Positions 42,643-50,935 of a DNA stretch of 64,000 nt are shown piece after piece. Source of the stretch: Desulfovibrio sp. X2 (GTDB lineage: Bacteria > Desulfobacterota > Desulfovibrionia > Desulfovibrionales > Desulfovibrionaceae); the NCBI RefSeq assembly GCF_000422205.1, contig NZ_ATHV01000014.1, forward strand, positions 1-64,000. The letters are read 5' to 3'. The position numbers and the translations under genes were made by a program. The notes beneath the pieces are model-generated. The model searched no databases. It was not told the DNA's origin and was given only the letters and a program-made list of their open reading frames with translations. Position 1 is the stretch's first letter. Each line of letters opens with the position of its first letter.

Positions 42643-43494
42643 TCAGGCGGGAAAGATGGCCTGCGGCATGGCGCGTCCGGCCTGGGCGAAGGCCTCGGCC
42701 AGGAGCACGCGCACGGCGCGCTCGCCCTCGGCGCCGAGGTCGTCGGAGAACTCGGTGACGAAGGTCTCGATGTGCTTTCGCACCACGTCCTTGGAGAGCT
42801 CCTGGGCGTTGTGCGCGATCCAGGCGGCGGAATCCGCGGGGGTCGCTCGGGCATGCGCCAGGCTCGCGCGCACCGCCTTCTCGACGGCCGCGATGGTCGG
42901 CGCGCCGAGGCTCCTGCGGGCCACGATGAGGCCGAGCGGCAGGGGCACCTCGAAGGCCTGCTCCCACCACGCGCCGAGGTCCACGACCTTGTGCAGCCCG
43001 TGCTCGGCGTAGGTGAAGCGGCCCTCGTGGATGAGCACGCCCGCCGCGACCTCGCCCGAGGCCACGGCGTCCATGACCAGGTCGTAGCGCATGGGCAGGC
43101 GCGGGCCGTGGAACAGGCCGGTGAGGTTCAGGAGCAGGCTGGCCGTGGTGGACAGTCCGGGAATGGCGATGGGCGCCTCGGAGACGTCCTCGGGCCGGGC
43201 GGCGCCGCCCGCGACCAGGAGCGGCCCGACGCCGCGGCCGAGCGCGCCGCCGCAGCGCAGCGAGACGTACTCCTCGGCGCAGTCGGCGTAGGCGGCCACG
43301 CTGATCTTGACCACGTCGGCCTCGCCGTTCGCGGCCATGGCGTTCAGCCGCTCCACGTCGTGCAGGGAGGTCGTGAAGCCGAGCGGCTCTCCGGGGGTCT
43401 CGGGGTCGTCGGCCGTGGTCAGGCCGTGGACCAGAGCGTGGAAGATGAAGGTGTCGTTGGGGCAAGGGGAAATAGCGAGAGAAAGCGTGCGCAT
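42643..43494 (-). CDS. mqnD: 1,4-dihydroxy-6-naphthoate synthase
   Basis: A 283-residue enzyme of the futalosine menaquinone pathway; it converts cyclic de-hypoxanthine futalosine to 1,4-dihydroxy-6-naphthoate. It has the periplasmic-binding-protein-like fold of the MqnA/MqnD family: start LAISPCPNDTFIFHALVHG, then ADVVKISVAAYA, LIHEGRFTYAEHGLHKVVDLG and the WWEQAFEVPLPLG stretch typical of MqnD. ATG at 43494 has GGAGG seven bases upstream. It is divergent from mqnE-mqnC, so the three genes share one intergenic control region. Confidence 0.94.
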   Translation of the reverse strand: MRTLSLAISPCPNDTFIFHALVHGLTTADDPETPGEPLGFTTSLHDVERLNAMAANGEADVVKISVAAYADCAEEYVSLRCGGALGRGVGPLLVAGGAARPEDVSEAPIAIPGLSTTASLLLNLTGLFHGPRLPMRYDLVMDAVASGEVAAGVLIHEGRFTYAEHGLHKVVDLGAWWEQAFEVPLPLGLIVARRSLGAPTIAAVEKAVRASLAHARATPADSAAWIAHNAQELSKDVVRKHIETFVTEFSDDLGAEGERAVRVLLAEAFAQAGRAMPQAIFPA

Positions 43495-43533
43495 TGTGCC
43501 TCCGGTCTCCTCCTCTAGCCTCGGAGGGCTGCG

Positions 43534-43562
43534 TTGACAAGCCGTGCGGCCGGGTCTAGGTT
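43534..43562 (+). promoter_or_regulatory. Sigma-70-like promoter of mqnE-mqnC
   Basis: TTGACA (43534-43539) and TAGGTT (43557-43562) are separated by 17 bases and lie about 35 bases before the mqnE ATG at 43596. The -35 box is perfect. Confidence 0.5.
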
Positions 43563-43595
43563 CCTGCACACCTCACGAAACCGGATGACTCCCCT

Positions 43596-44708
43596 ATGGA
43601 CATGAACTGGTATGATTCCCTTGGCCTCGCGGACGTCGCGCGCAAGGTCGCGGACGGAGAGCGGCTGAGCATGGAGGACGGCGAGCGCCTCTTCGCCTGC
43701 CCGGACGTCACCGCGGTCGGCGCCCTGGCACACCACGTGCGCACCCGCCTGCACGGCGACAAGACCTATTACGTGGTCAACCGCCAGATCAACTACACCA
43801 ACATCTGCGTGAACGGCTGCCTGTTCTGCGCCTACGGGCGCGAGCGGGGACAGCAGGGCGCGTTCCTGCTCTCCCAAGACGAGATCCTGGCCAAGGCCCG
43901 CGAGGGCATCCCCCCGGCCGAGATCCACGCCGTGGGCGGCTGCCATCCCGAGACCCCGCTCTCCTTCTACGAGGAGATGCTGCGCGAGCTCGGCAAGGCC
44001 CTGCCCGAGGCGGAGCTCAAGTGCTTCACCCTGGTCGAGATCGCCCACTTCGCGCACCTCGAGGGCTGCTCCACGCGCGAGGTGCTCCTGCGCCTGAAGG
44101 ACGCGGGCCTGGTCATGATGCCCGGCGGCGGGGCCGAGATCTTCTCGCCCGAGATCCGCACGCGCATCTGCCCCAAGAAGATCACGGGCGAGGAATGGCT
44201 GCGCATCGCGGGCGAGGCCCACGAGGTCGGCATTCCCACCAACTGCACCATGCTCTACGGCCACATCGAGAGCACGCGCCACCGCCTGGAGCACCTGGAC
44301 GAGCTGCGCCGCCAGCAGGACAAAAGCCACGGCTTCGTCTGCTTCGTGCCCCTGTCGTTCCAGGCCAGGAACAATCTCCTCGGCGTGGAGCACGGCCCCA
44401 CGGGCGTGGACGACCTGAAGACCATCGCCATAAGCCGCCTCATGCTCGACAACATCCCGCACCTTAAGGCCTACTGGATCATGCTCGGCACCAAGCTGGC
44501 CCAGACCGCGCTGTGGTTCGGGGCCGACGACCTGGACGGGACCATCGTGGAGGAGAAGATCGGCCACATGGCCGGGGCGGACTCCGCCGCCTCCCTGTCG
44601 CGCGAGGAGCTGAACGAGATGATCCGCGGCGCGGGCTTCACCCCGGTGGAGCGCAGCGCCCGCTTCTCGGAGCGCGGCGAGAACGCCGCGGCCAAGGAGG
44701 TCGCCTAG
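43596..44708 (+). CDS. mqnE: Aminofutalosine synthase (radical SAM)
   Basis: A 370-residue radical SAM enzyme that joins 3-(1-carboxyvinyloxy)benzoate with AdoMet to make aminofutalosine. The cluster motif is C-x3-C-x2-C in YTNICVNGCLFCAY (about residues 71-80). Further family marks are IHAVGGCHPETPLSFYEEML, VEIAHFAHLEGCSTREVL and MPGGGAEIFSPEIR. Distinguished from MqnC by VGG-HPE rather than QGGHHPDL. The ribosome site is weak; ATG at 43602 is a possible alternative. Its stop TAG is directly followed by the ATG of mqnC, so both are made from one message. Confidence 0.92.
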   Translation: MDMNWYDSLGLADVARKVADGERLSMEDGERLFACPDVTAVGALAHHVRTRLHGDKTYYVVNRQINYTNICVNGCLFCAYGRERGQQGAFLLSQDEILAKAREGIPPAEIHAVGGCHPETPLSFYEEMLRELGKALPEAELKCFTLVEIAHFAHLEGCSTREVLLRLKDAGLVMMPGGGAEIFSPEIRTRICPKKITGEEWLRIAGEAHEVGIPTNCTMLYGHIESTRHRLEHLDELRRQQDKSHGFVCFVPLSFQARNNLLGVEHGPTGVDDLKTIAISRLMLDNIPHLKAYWIMLGTKLAQTALWFGADDLDGTIVEEKIGHMAGADSAASLSREELNEMIRGAGFTPVERSARFSERGENAAAKEVA

Positions 44709-45803
44709 ATGACAGCCCCGGACAACGCCCTGCTCGACGCCGCGCGCGCCAAGGCCCGGGAGGGCGGACGCCTCTCCCGCGACGAGGCCGTCGCGCTCTC
44801 TCTCGGCGAGGACTTCCACACCCTGGCGCACCTGGCGCACGCCCGGCGCATGGCGCTCCATCCCGAGCCCGTCGTGACCTACGTGGTCGACCGCAACATC
44901 AACTATTCCAACGTCTGCGTCTGCGGCTGCAAGTTCTGCGCGTACTTCGCCGGGCCCGGCGACGAGCGCGGCTTCGTGCTGAGCGAGGAGGAACTCGACC
45001 AAAAGATCGAGGAGACCATCGCGGTCGGCGGCACGCAGATACTCATGCAGGGCGGCCACCACCCGGACCTGCCGTTCTCCTGGTACGAGGAGATGCTCGC
45101 GCGCATCAAGGAGAGGCACGCCATCCACGTGCACGCCTTCTCCCCGCCGGAGATCGCCCATTTCGCCAAGACCTTCGGGCTCTCCACGCGCGAGGTCGTG
45201 AAGCGCCTGAAGGCCGCCGGGCTGGACTCCATCCCCGGCGGCGGGGCCGAGATCCTGGTGGACCGCGTGCGCTCCGCCGTGGCCCCGAACAAATGCTCCT
45301 CCGCCGAATGGCTGCGCGTCATGGAAGAGGCGCACGAGGAGGGGCTGCGCACCTCCGCGACCATGATGTTCGGCCATCTGGAGACGCCCGAGGAGCGCAT
45401 CGACCACATGCTGGCCCTGCGCGAGGTGCAGGACCGAACGCACGGCTTCACGGCCTTCATCCCCTGGACCTTCCAGCCCGAGAACACGGCGCTTTCGCAG
45501 TGCCGCCCCCTGACCGCGCCGGAGTACCTGCGCACCCTGGCCGTTTCGCGTCTGGTGCTCGACAACTTCGAGAACCTGCAGGTCTCGTGGGTGACCATGG
45601 GCGCGCGCGTGGCCCAGCTGGCCCTCTTCTTCGGGGCAAACGACTTCGGCTCCACCATGCTCGAGGAGAACGTGGTGGCCGCGGCCGGAGTGCGCTTCCG
45701 CCTCTCGGAGGAGGAGATCAGGCGCGTGGTGCGCGCGGCGGGATTTGAACCCCGCCGACGCCTCATGGACTACAGCCCCGCGCCAGCCGAGTACGCCGAC
45801 TAG
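44709..45803 (+). CDS. mqnC: Cyclic dehypoxanthine futalosine synthase (radical SAM)
   Basis: A 364-residue radical SAM enzyme that cyclises dehypoxanthine futalosine. The cluster motif is CVCGCKFCAY (C-x3-C-x2-C, about residues 68-77). MqnC-specific stretches are QILMQGGHHPDLPFSWYEEML, SPPEIAHFAKTFGLSTREV and SIPGGGAEILVDRVR. It begins at the base after the mqnE stop. The two enzymes are paralogues. After its stop comes a hairpin-rich region with repeat copy B. The futalosine hydrolase/deaminase step gene (mqnB-like) is not in the window. Confidence 0.93.
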   Translation: MTAPDNALLDAARAKAREGGRLSRDEAVALSLGEDFHTLAHLAHARRMALHPEPVVTYVVDRNINYSNVCVCGCKFCAYFAGPGDERGFVLSEEELDQKIEETIAVGGTQILMQGGHHPDLPFSWYEEMLARIKERHAIHVHAFSPPEIAHFAKTFGLSTREVVKRLKAAGLDSIPGGGAEILVDRVRSAVAPNKCSSAEWLRVMEEAHEEGLRTSATMMFGHLETPEERIDHMLALREVQDRTHGFTAFIPWTFQPENTALSQCRPLTAPEYLRTLAVSRLVLDNFENLQVSWVTMGARVAQLALFFGANDFGSTMLEENVVAAAGVRFRLSEEEIRRVVRAAGFEPRRRLMDYSPAPAEYAD

Positions 45804-45896
45804 TGTCGCGTCCATGAAAAGAGTCGATATGCTACGCAGTAGTCGTACGCGACACATGAACCGGGCGAATGCACGGTTCCGCCGCCGATGGCGGCG
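45803..45896. repeat. Hairpin cluster after mqnC
   Basis: Three inverted repeats follow the mqnC stop: GTGTCGCG with CGCGACAC (45803-45810 and 45848-45855), GAACCG with CGGTTC, and GCCGCC-GAT-GGCGGC. They run straight into dispersed repeat copy B. Together they fill the 222-base gap to mqnA and could act as transcript-end or processing structures. Confidence 0.5.
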
Positions 45897-45897
45897 T

Positions 45898-45973
45898 GAG
45901 CAAGCAGAAAACCACGGTTTTCGGCGCAGCGATCTTCCGCAAAATACGGCTTTGCGTATTTTGCGGACGTCAC
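45898..45973 (-). repeat. Dispersed intergenic repeat, copy B
   Basis: The reverse complement of 35792-35867, 76 bp, gapless, with 64 matching positions counted by eye. Here the main hairpin is perfect: TCCGCAAAATACG pairs with CGTATTTTGCGGA (45936-45967). It is located between mqnC and mqnA. Both copies sit downstream of a rightward operon. Confidence 0.75.
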
Positions 45974-46025
45974 ACTAGGGAACCACGCGGGCGCGACCGC
46001 GTCCGCCGCATTCGGAGAACGGTAC

Positions 46026-46871
46026 ATGAACGACACCGGCGAGACCGCCGTCAGGCTCGGCAGGATCAGCTACCTGAACGTCCTGCCCATCTACTATCCC
46101 ATCGAATCCGGCAACGTGCGGGGACCGCTCTCCGTGGTCTCCGCGCCCCCTGCGGAGCTGAACCTGCTCGCCCGCGCGGGCAAGCTCGACGTCAGCGCCT
46201 GCTCGTCCTTCGAGTACGCCTCGGCGGCCGACGACTACTTCCTCGTGCCTGATCTTGCCATCGGCAGCCGCGGCCACGTGCGCAGCGTGCTGCTGCTCTC
46301 GCGCCTGCCCGTGGCCAAGCTCGACGGCAAGAGCGTGCGCGTGAGCTACCAGACCCACACCTCCGTGGCGCTTCTGAAGCTCTTCTTGCAGCAGCGCGTG
46401 GGCGTGGACGTGACCTACACCACGGGCGACGTGACGCGCGCACTTGCAAGCGGCGAACGGCCGGACGCCTTCCTGGCCATCGGCGACGAGGCCATGCGGC
46501 TCAGCGCCCACCCGGACTACCCCCACCGCTGGGACCTGGGCAGCGTCTGGCTCGACTGGACCGCCCTGCCCTTCATCTTCGGCGTGTGGATCGCCCGGCG
46601 CGCCGCGGCCGCAGAGAACCCCGGCCCGGTGCGCGAGGCCTGCCGCGCCCTGGTCGAGGCCAAGGACTGGAGCAAGGCCCGGCCCGAGCTGGTGGCCGAG
46701 CTGGCCGCCGCGCAGGGCGGCTTCACCGTGCCCGACATGCGGACCTATTTCGAGGGTCTGGTCTACGACTTCGGAGAGCGCGAGAAGGACGGCCTGTCCG
46801 TCTTCTTCGAAAAGCTCGAGGGCGCTAGGATCATTCCCAAGGCGCCGAAGCTGCAGTTCCTGGAGATGTAG
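46026..46871 (+). CDS. mqnA: Chorismate dehydratase (menaquinone, futalosine pathway)
   Basis: A 281-residue enzyme making 3-(1-carboxyvinyloxy)benzoate from chorismate, the first committed step. It shows the family features RLGRISYLNVLPIYYPIE at residues 10-27, SACSSFEYASAADDY and the DLGSVWLDWTALPFIFGVW stretch. Cytosolic, monodomain periplasmic-binding-protein-like fold. It follows mqnC in the same direction after 222 bases of hairpins and repeat B, so it may be a separate unit or a poorly transcribed third cistron. Confidence 0.94.
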   Translation: MNDTGETAVRLGRISYLNVLPIYYPIESGNVRGPLSVVSAPPAELNLLARAGKLDVSACSSFEYASAADDYFLVPDLAIGSRGHVRSVLLLSRLPVAKLDGKSVRVSYQTHTSVALLKLFLQQRVGVDVTYTTGDVTRALASGERPDAFLAIGDEAMRLSAHPDYPHRWDLGSVWLDWTALPFIFGVWIARRAAAAENPGPVREACRALVEAKDWSKARPELVAELAAAQGGFTVPDMRTYFEGLVYDFGEREKDGLSVFFEKLEGARIIPKAPKLQFLEM

Positions 46872-46898
46872 CGGCCGGGACGGCCGCGTGCCGCCCGT

Positions 46899-47660
46899 TC
46901 AGCCCCGGGCCAGAAAGCCGGGGTTGATCAGGGACTGACGGTTGTAGATGAAGGGCTCGCCGTCCAGGGTGGTCATGGAGCCGCCCGCGCCCTCCACGAT
47001 GGCCTGTCCGGCCGCCGTGTCCCACTCGTAGGTCATGTTCGTGCGCGCGTAGATGTCGGCCTTGCCCTCGGCGAGGAGGCAGAACTTCCAGGCGCTGCCC
47101 GCGGCGATGCGCTCGGAGATCTCGTAGTCGGCCAGGAAGGCGTCGAGTTCCGGCGCGGAGTGGGAACGGCTGACCAGGGCGCGAAGCCCCTTGCCCGGAG
47201 CGGGCTTGGCGGTGCGGATGCGCTGCGGTGCGAACTCGCGGAACTGCTTGAAGGCCCCGAAATCCTTGCCCCCCCAGTACAAGAGCTCCATGGCCGGCAC
47301 GTAGATCACGCCGAAGGCCGGAAAGTTGCGCGCCACCAGGGCGATGTTCACCGTGAACTCCCCGTTGCGCGCCACGAACTCGCGCGTGCCGTCCAGGGGG
47401 TCGACGCAGAAGTACCGTGGCCAGGACTGGCGCTCGGGATAGGGCACGTGGTTGCCCTCCTCCGAGAGGATGGGCATGCCCGGGTAGCCTTCCAGCAGCC
47501 GCTCGGTGATCAGCCTGTCGGCCAGCCGGTCGGCCTGGGTCAGGGGAGAGTGGTCGTCCTTGTACTCCACGGAAAAATCCGTGGCGTAGATCTTCATGAT
47601 CTCCTGCCCGGCCTGCTTGGCCAGGTCGGTGAGATCGGCGACCAGTGTGTCGTAGGTCAT
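46899..47660 (-). CDS. cysQ: 3'(2'),5'-bisphosphate nucleotidase (CysQ-type inositol monophosphatase family)
   Basis: A 253-residue Mg-dependent phosphatase. Metal-site motifs: SPLTQADRLADRLI, LSEEGNH near residue 65, DPLDGTREFVARNGEFTVNIALV near 87, and EWDTAAGQAIVEGAGG near 213. CysQ removes the 3'-phosphate from PAP or PAPS and is linked to sulfur assimilation; the YWGGKDFGAFKQ loop fits CysQ better than inositol monophosphatase. ATG at 47660 starts the conserved sequence; the long upstream open frame is low-complexity. It is convergent with mqnA. Confidence 0.87.
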   Translation of the reverse strand: MTYDTLVADLTDLAKQAGQEIMKIYATDFSVEYKDDHSPLTQADRLADRLITERLLEGYPGMPILSEEGNHVPYPERQSWPRYFCVDPLDGTREFVARNGEFTVNIALVARNFPAFGVIYVPAMELLYWGGKDFGAFKQFREFAPQRIRTAKPAPGKGLRALVSRSHSAPELDAFLADYEISERIAAGSAWKFCLLAEGKADIYARTNMTYEWDTAAGQAIVEGAGGSMTTLDGEPFIYNRQSLINPGFLARG

Positions 47661-47985
47661 GGTGCCGCGCCTTGCCTTGTCTGGGCGCGCCGCGATCGAC
47701 TCGCGGCCGCCCCCCTCCATTCCATCCTGAACGCGTCTGATTGCAGCCTTTCGGCAGGCCCGCCACAGGCGGCCATCTTGTAACAGGAGTTCACGCCAAA
47801 ACTCAAGAGCGTGTGCAGGCGAACCCGCTCTGCCTTCCCAGCACCCTGCGCCACCCGCCTGCAGCCTTCCGGGGCCCGCGCCGAGCGGGCCGCCCCGGTC
47901 TCGCTCCGAGACGTATTCCGATGCCATCAGGGATGCAATGACCCACCGCAGCATGTTCTTCCGGCAAAATGCTTCTGCCACCGTG

Positions 47986-48005
47986 CTATGTCAAGATTGA
48001 CATAG
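47986..48005. promoter_or_regulatory. Palindromic operator upstream of the AOR operon
   Basis: CTATGTCAA-GA-TTGACATAG has 9-bp arms with a 2-base centre. It shares TATGTCA-N4-TGACATA with the palindrome before the PEP-CTERM gene. A weaker version (TATGTCA-TTTC-GTGCATA) lies at 48055-48072. This places a regulator-binding region about 330-420 bases before the AOR start. Confidence 0.65.
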
Positions 48006-48038
48006 TATCATTTTGACACATTGGCGTATCATTTTGTC
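48005..48038. repeat. Two direct repeats spaced by 21 bp in the AOR control region
   Basis: GTATCATTTTGAC (48005-48017) and GTATCATTTTGTC (48026-48038) differ at one base and start 21 bases apart, two helical turns. They adjoin the palindrome at 47986 and may be activator sites on one DNA face. Confidence 0.5.
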
Positions 48039-48118
48039 CCATATTTCAATGGTGTATGTCATTTCGTGCATAGATGTTCACCTTTCCATCAGATGCGGTA
48101 GTATTCAGATTGAAGCAA

Positions 48119-48195
48119 GACTACTGTTACAGTCGCAATCATCAGACGGGAAGGAGCGAGGCGATAGAACCGGAACGGATTGATCAACAGTAGTC
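48119..48195 (+). ncRNA. Candidate structured leader of the AOR operon
   Basis: GACTACTGTT (48119-48128) pairs perfectly with AACAGTAGTC (48186-48195), and inside it CAATC (48136-48140) pairs with GATTG (48178-48182), enclosing a purine-rich loop. This closed 77-base domain resembles a riboswitch-like leader. More hairpins follow at 48264-48282 (GACCG/CGGTC), 48308-48324 (CTCCG/CGGAG) and 48331-48358 (GCCCTGC/GCAGGGC), the last about 45 bases before the AOR start. A molybdenum/tungsten cofactor RNA would be logical here, but I cannot match its consensus by eye. The whole gap 47661-48403 contains no gene. Confidence 0.45.
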
Positions 48196-48403
48196 CACCT
48201 GTGTGTCGTTCCCTATCGTCTTGAGCGCAACAAAAGGCGGGTGGCCGGTTCGGATGACGGGATGACCGCGGGGCAGCCGGTCGAGGAGCATTCCGAGCCT
48301 GAAAGGACTCCGGACCGGGCGGAGAAGGGAGCCCTGCCTCCCCCCCTGGGCGCAGGGCAAGTCGCGACATTGCAAGACTATTCAATACGTACGGAGGATT
48401 ACC

Positions 48404-50134
48404 ATGATCAAATTCATTCGGGTCGACATGAGTTCCAAGAGCGCCAAGACGGAAGAATGTCCGGCGCAGTACGCAGGGCTCGCCGGTCGCGGGCTGACGT
48501 CCCTCTTCGTGGCGGGCGAGGTCAAGCCCACCTGCCATCCCCTGGGCAAGAACAACAAGCTCATCTTCGCCCCCGGCTTTCTTTCCGGCACCACCGCGGC
48601 GAACTCCGGAAGGCTCTCGTGCGGGGCCAAGAGCCCGCTGACCGGCGGCATCAAGGAGAGCAACACCGGCGGCACGTTCTCCCAGAAGATGGCCAAGCTC
48701 GGCATCAAGGCCGTGGTGTTCGAAGGGCTGCCCGCTGACGACAAGTACTACGTGATCAAGATCGACGCCGACGGCGTGAGCTTCGACGAAGCCCCGGCGG
48801 AGACGCTCGGCGGCATGGGCAACTACGACGTGGTCAAGGTCCTGCAGGCCAAGTACGGCGCAGACGTCGGCGTGGCCGTCATCGGCGTGGCCGGAGAGAT
48901 GAAGCTCACCGGGGCCAACATCTCCTTCGCCGATCCCGACGGCAACATCCGCAGCGCCGGGCGCGGCGGCCTCGGGGCCGTCATGGGCTCCAAGAAGATC
49001 AAGGCCGTCGTCATCGACGACGCGGGTGGACCCGGCGTCACCATCGCCGACCAGGAGACGTTCAAGGGCGCGGCCAAGCGTTTCGCCAAGGCCCTCACCA
49101 CCCACCCGGTCACCAGCCAGGGCCTGCCCCAGTACGGCACCAACGTGCTGGTGAACATCCTCAACGAGGCCGGCGGCCTGCCCACCAAGAACTTCCGCAG
49201 CGGCCGCAATGCCTGGGCCAACAACATCGGCGGCGAGACCATGGCCGCCACCATCAAGGAGCGCGGCGGCAAGACCACCCACGGCTGCCACAAGGGCTGC
49301 ATCATCCGTTGCTCGCAGCACTACATGGACAAGGACGGCAAGTACCTGACCAGCGGCTTCGAGTACGAGACCATCTGGGCGCTCGGAGCCGACGCGGCCA
49401 TCGACGACCTCGACGCCATCGCCCATGCGGACCGCGAGTTCGACGAGGTCGGCGTCGATTCGATCGAGACCTCCGTCGCCGTGTCCGTGGCCATGGAGGC
49501 CGGCATCATCCCCTGGGGCGACGCCAAGGCCGCCCTGGATCTCATCGGCCAGATCCGCAAGGGGACGCCCCTGGGCAGGATTCTCGGCAGCGGCGCGGGC
49601 GCAGTCGGCCAGATGTACGGCCTGACCCGCGTGCCGGTGGTCAAGAACCAGGCCATCCCCGCCTACGACCCGCGCGCGGTCAAGGGCGTCGGCCTGACCT
49701 ACGCCACCACCCCCATGGGCGCGGACCACACCGCGGGCTACGCGGTCGCCACCAACATCCTGAGGGTCGGCGGCTTCGTCGATCCCCTGAAGAAGGAAGG
49801 CCAGGTGGAGCTGTCGCGCAACCTGCAGATCGCCACCGCGGCCGTGGACAGCACGGGCATGTGCCTGTTCATCGCCTTCGCCATCCTGGACATCCCCGAC
49901 GGCTTCAACGCGCTGGTGGACATGATCAACGCCCAGTACGGCCTCTCCCTGACCGCGGACGACGTCACCGAACTCGGCAAGACGATCATCCGGGCCGAGC
50001 TCGACTTCAACCGCCGGGCAGGATTCACCAAGGCCGACGACCGGCTGCCCGAGTTCTTCGAGGAGCCCTGTCCGCCGCATAACACGACCTGGGACTTCAC
50101 CGACGAGGAGATCGACTCGGTTCTCAACTTCTAG
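48404..50134 (+). CDS. aor: Aldehyde ferredoxin oxidoreductase (tungsten/molybdenum pterin enzyme)
   Basis: A 576-residue enzyme of the AOR family, which oxidises aldehydes to acids with ferredoxin using a bis-pterin tungsten cofactor and one [4Fe-4S] cluster. The AFOR_N domain begins MIKFIRVDMSSKSAKTEE and includes GLAGRGLTSLFV; the C-terminal domain has the cluster cysteines in GCHKGCIIRC (near residue 290) and DSTGMC (near 485). Spacing C-x3-C-x3-C is one residue wider than the C-x2-C-x3-C I recall for the archaeal enzyme. GGAGG lies seven bases before ATG 48404. It heads an operon with three ubiquitin-like proteins and an E1-like enzyme, probably for cofactor sulfur supply. Confidence 0.92.
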   Translation: MIKFIRVDMSSKSAKTEECPAQYAGLAGRGLTSLFVAGEVKPTCHPLGKNNKLIFAPGFLSGTTAANSGRLSCGAKSPLTGGIKESNTGGTFSQKMAKLGIKAVVFEGLPADDKYYVIKIDADGVSFDEAPAETLGGMGNYDVVKVLQAKYGADVGVAVIGVAGEMKLTGANISFADPDGNIRSAGRGGLGAVMGSKKIKAVVIDDAGGPGVTIADQETFKGAAKRFAKALTTHPVTSQGLPQYGTNVLVNILNEAGGLPTKNFRSGRNAWANNIGGETMAATIKERGGKTTHGCHKGCIIRCSQHYMDKDGKYLTSGFEYETIWALGADAAIDDLDAIAHADREFDEVGVDSIETSVAVSVAMEAGIIPWGDAKAALDLIGQIRKGTPLGRILGSGAGAVGQMYGLTRVPVVKNQAIPAYDPRAVKGVGLTYATTPMGADHTAGYAVATNILRVGGFVDPLKKEGQVELSRNLQIATAAVDSTGMCLFIAFAILDIPDGFNALVDMINAQYGLSLTADDVTELGKTIIRAELDFNRRAGFTKADDRLPEFFEEPCPPHNTTWDFTDEEIDSVLNF

Positions 50135-50266
50135 CCGGTCCCCCAGGATCGCGCCCAGCCAATCCCCGGGCGGGCGGCGTGCGTCGCCCGCCCTTACGTG
50201 TCCCGGCGACGCGGTCGCCGCCCGCCGGGCATTGATCCGCAAGGAAATCAATCCTACGGTGTGCAC

Positions 50267-50494
50267 ATGCATATCACAGTGAAATGTTTCGCCACCCTCG
50301 GCCCCTTTCAGCCCGCCGAATCGGACCGCTATCCGCTTCAGCCGGGAGAGAGCGCGGAAGACGTCATGAGGCGTCTGGGCATTGCGCCGGATTCGGTCGC
50401 CGTTCTGTTCGTCAACGGCCGTCACGCCGAGCCCGGCGTGACGCTGGCCGACGGCGACCGGGTCAGCCTGTTTCCGGCCGTGGGCGGCGGCTGA
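50267..50494 (+). CDS. MoaD/ThiS-like sulfur carrier (first of three)
   Basis: A 75-residue beta-grasp protein. It begins MHITVKCFATLGPFQP and ends FPAVGGG, the Gly-Gly terminus that is adenylated and thiocarboxylated in MoaD and ThiS. The core VAVLFVNGRHAEPGVTLADGDRVSLFP is typical. Sulfur carriers of this type feed pterin dithiolene synthesis or thiamin. Location directly after aor and upstream of an E1-like gene supports a role in the tungsten-pterin cofactor. The ribosome site is poor, so expression may depend on read-through from aor. ATG at 50267 starts the conserved part. Confidence 0.85.
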   Translation: MHITVKCFATLGPFQPAESDRYPLQPGESAEDVMRRLGIAPDSVAVLFVNGRHAEPGVTLADGDRVSLFPAVGGG

Positions 50495-50573
50495 ACGGCC
50501 CCGACCTGCCGCCGCCCAGGCCGACGGCGGCAACGAGGCCATGCAACCCATCATCAGGCCGGAGGAACTGCAC

Positions 50574-50858
50574 GTGCCGACAACCATCGAACTGCGCGCG
50601 TTCATGGGGCTTTCCGATCTGTTTCGAGAACGGGGCTGGGACTTTCCCCTGAAGATCGAGGTCCCCGGCCGCATGTCCGGCTGCGAGCTGCTCGAGCGTC
50701 TCGAGATCCCCGAAGAGTTCGTCGAGGTCATCTTCGTCAACGGCAAGGCCAGCAAGCCGGACACCGCGGTCATCGATGCCGGAGACCGGGTCGCCCTGGC
50801 CCCGCCGGGAGTGCCGGGACCGTATCGAGTGCTCCTCGGCTTCAAGAAGATGGACTGA
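50574..50858 (+). CDS. Ubiquitin-like MoaD/ThiS-fold protein without Gly-Gly end (second of three)
   Basis: A 94-residue protein reading from a GTG at 50574 (VPTTIELRAFMGLSDLFRE); GGAGGAA lies eight bases before it, better than the ATG 33 bases upstream. The beta-grasp core CELLERLEIPEEFVEVIFVNGKAS and DAGDRVALAPPG matches its neighbours, but the chain continues past the usual terminus (YRVLLGFKKMD) and has no Gly-Gly. So it cannot be activated like MoaD unless cut. It may be a structural or regulatory partner, for example a specificity domain for the AOR or the E1. Operon member. Confidence 0.75.
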   Translation: MPTTIELRAFMGLSDLFRERGWDFPLKIEVPGRMSGCELLERLEIPEEFVEVIFVNGKASKPDTAVIDAGDRVALAPPGVPGPYRVLLGFKKMD

Positions 50859-50935
50859 GGGCGCCTGGCCGCGGCGCCCGCCCGGGCCACGGCCGCTCTT
50901 GGCAAAGCCCGGCCGCTGTGTCAGGAGTGGTGGTC

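Noticed and set aside
48119-48358. Firm call of a molybdenum/tungsten cofactor riboswitch
   Set aside because: Stem-loops are clear, but I could not match the conserved core of the known Moco motif by eye; a covariance search would decide.
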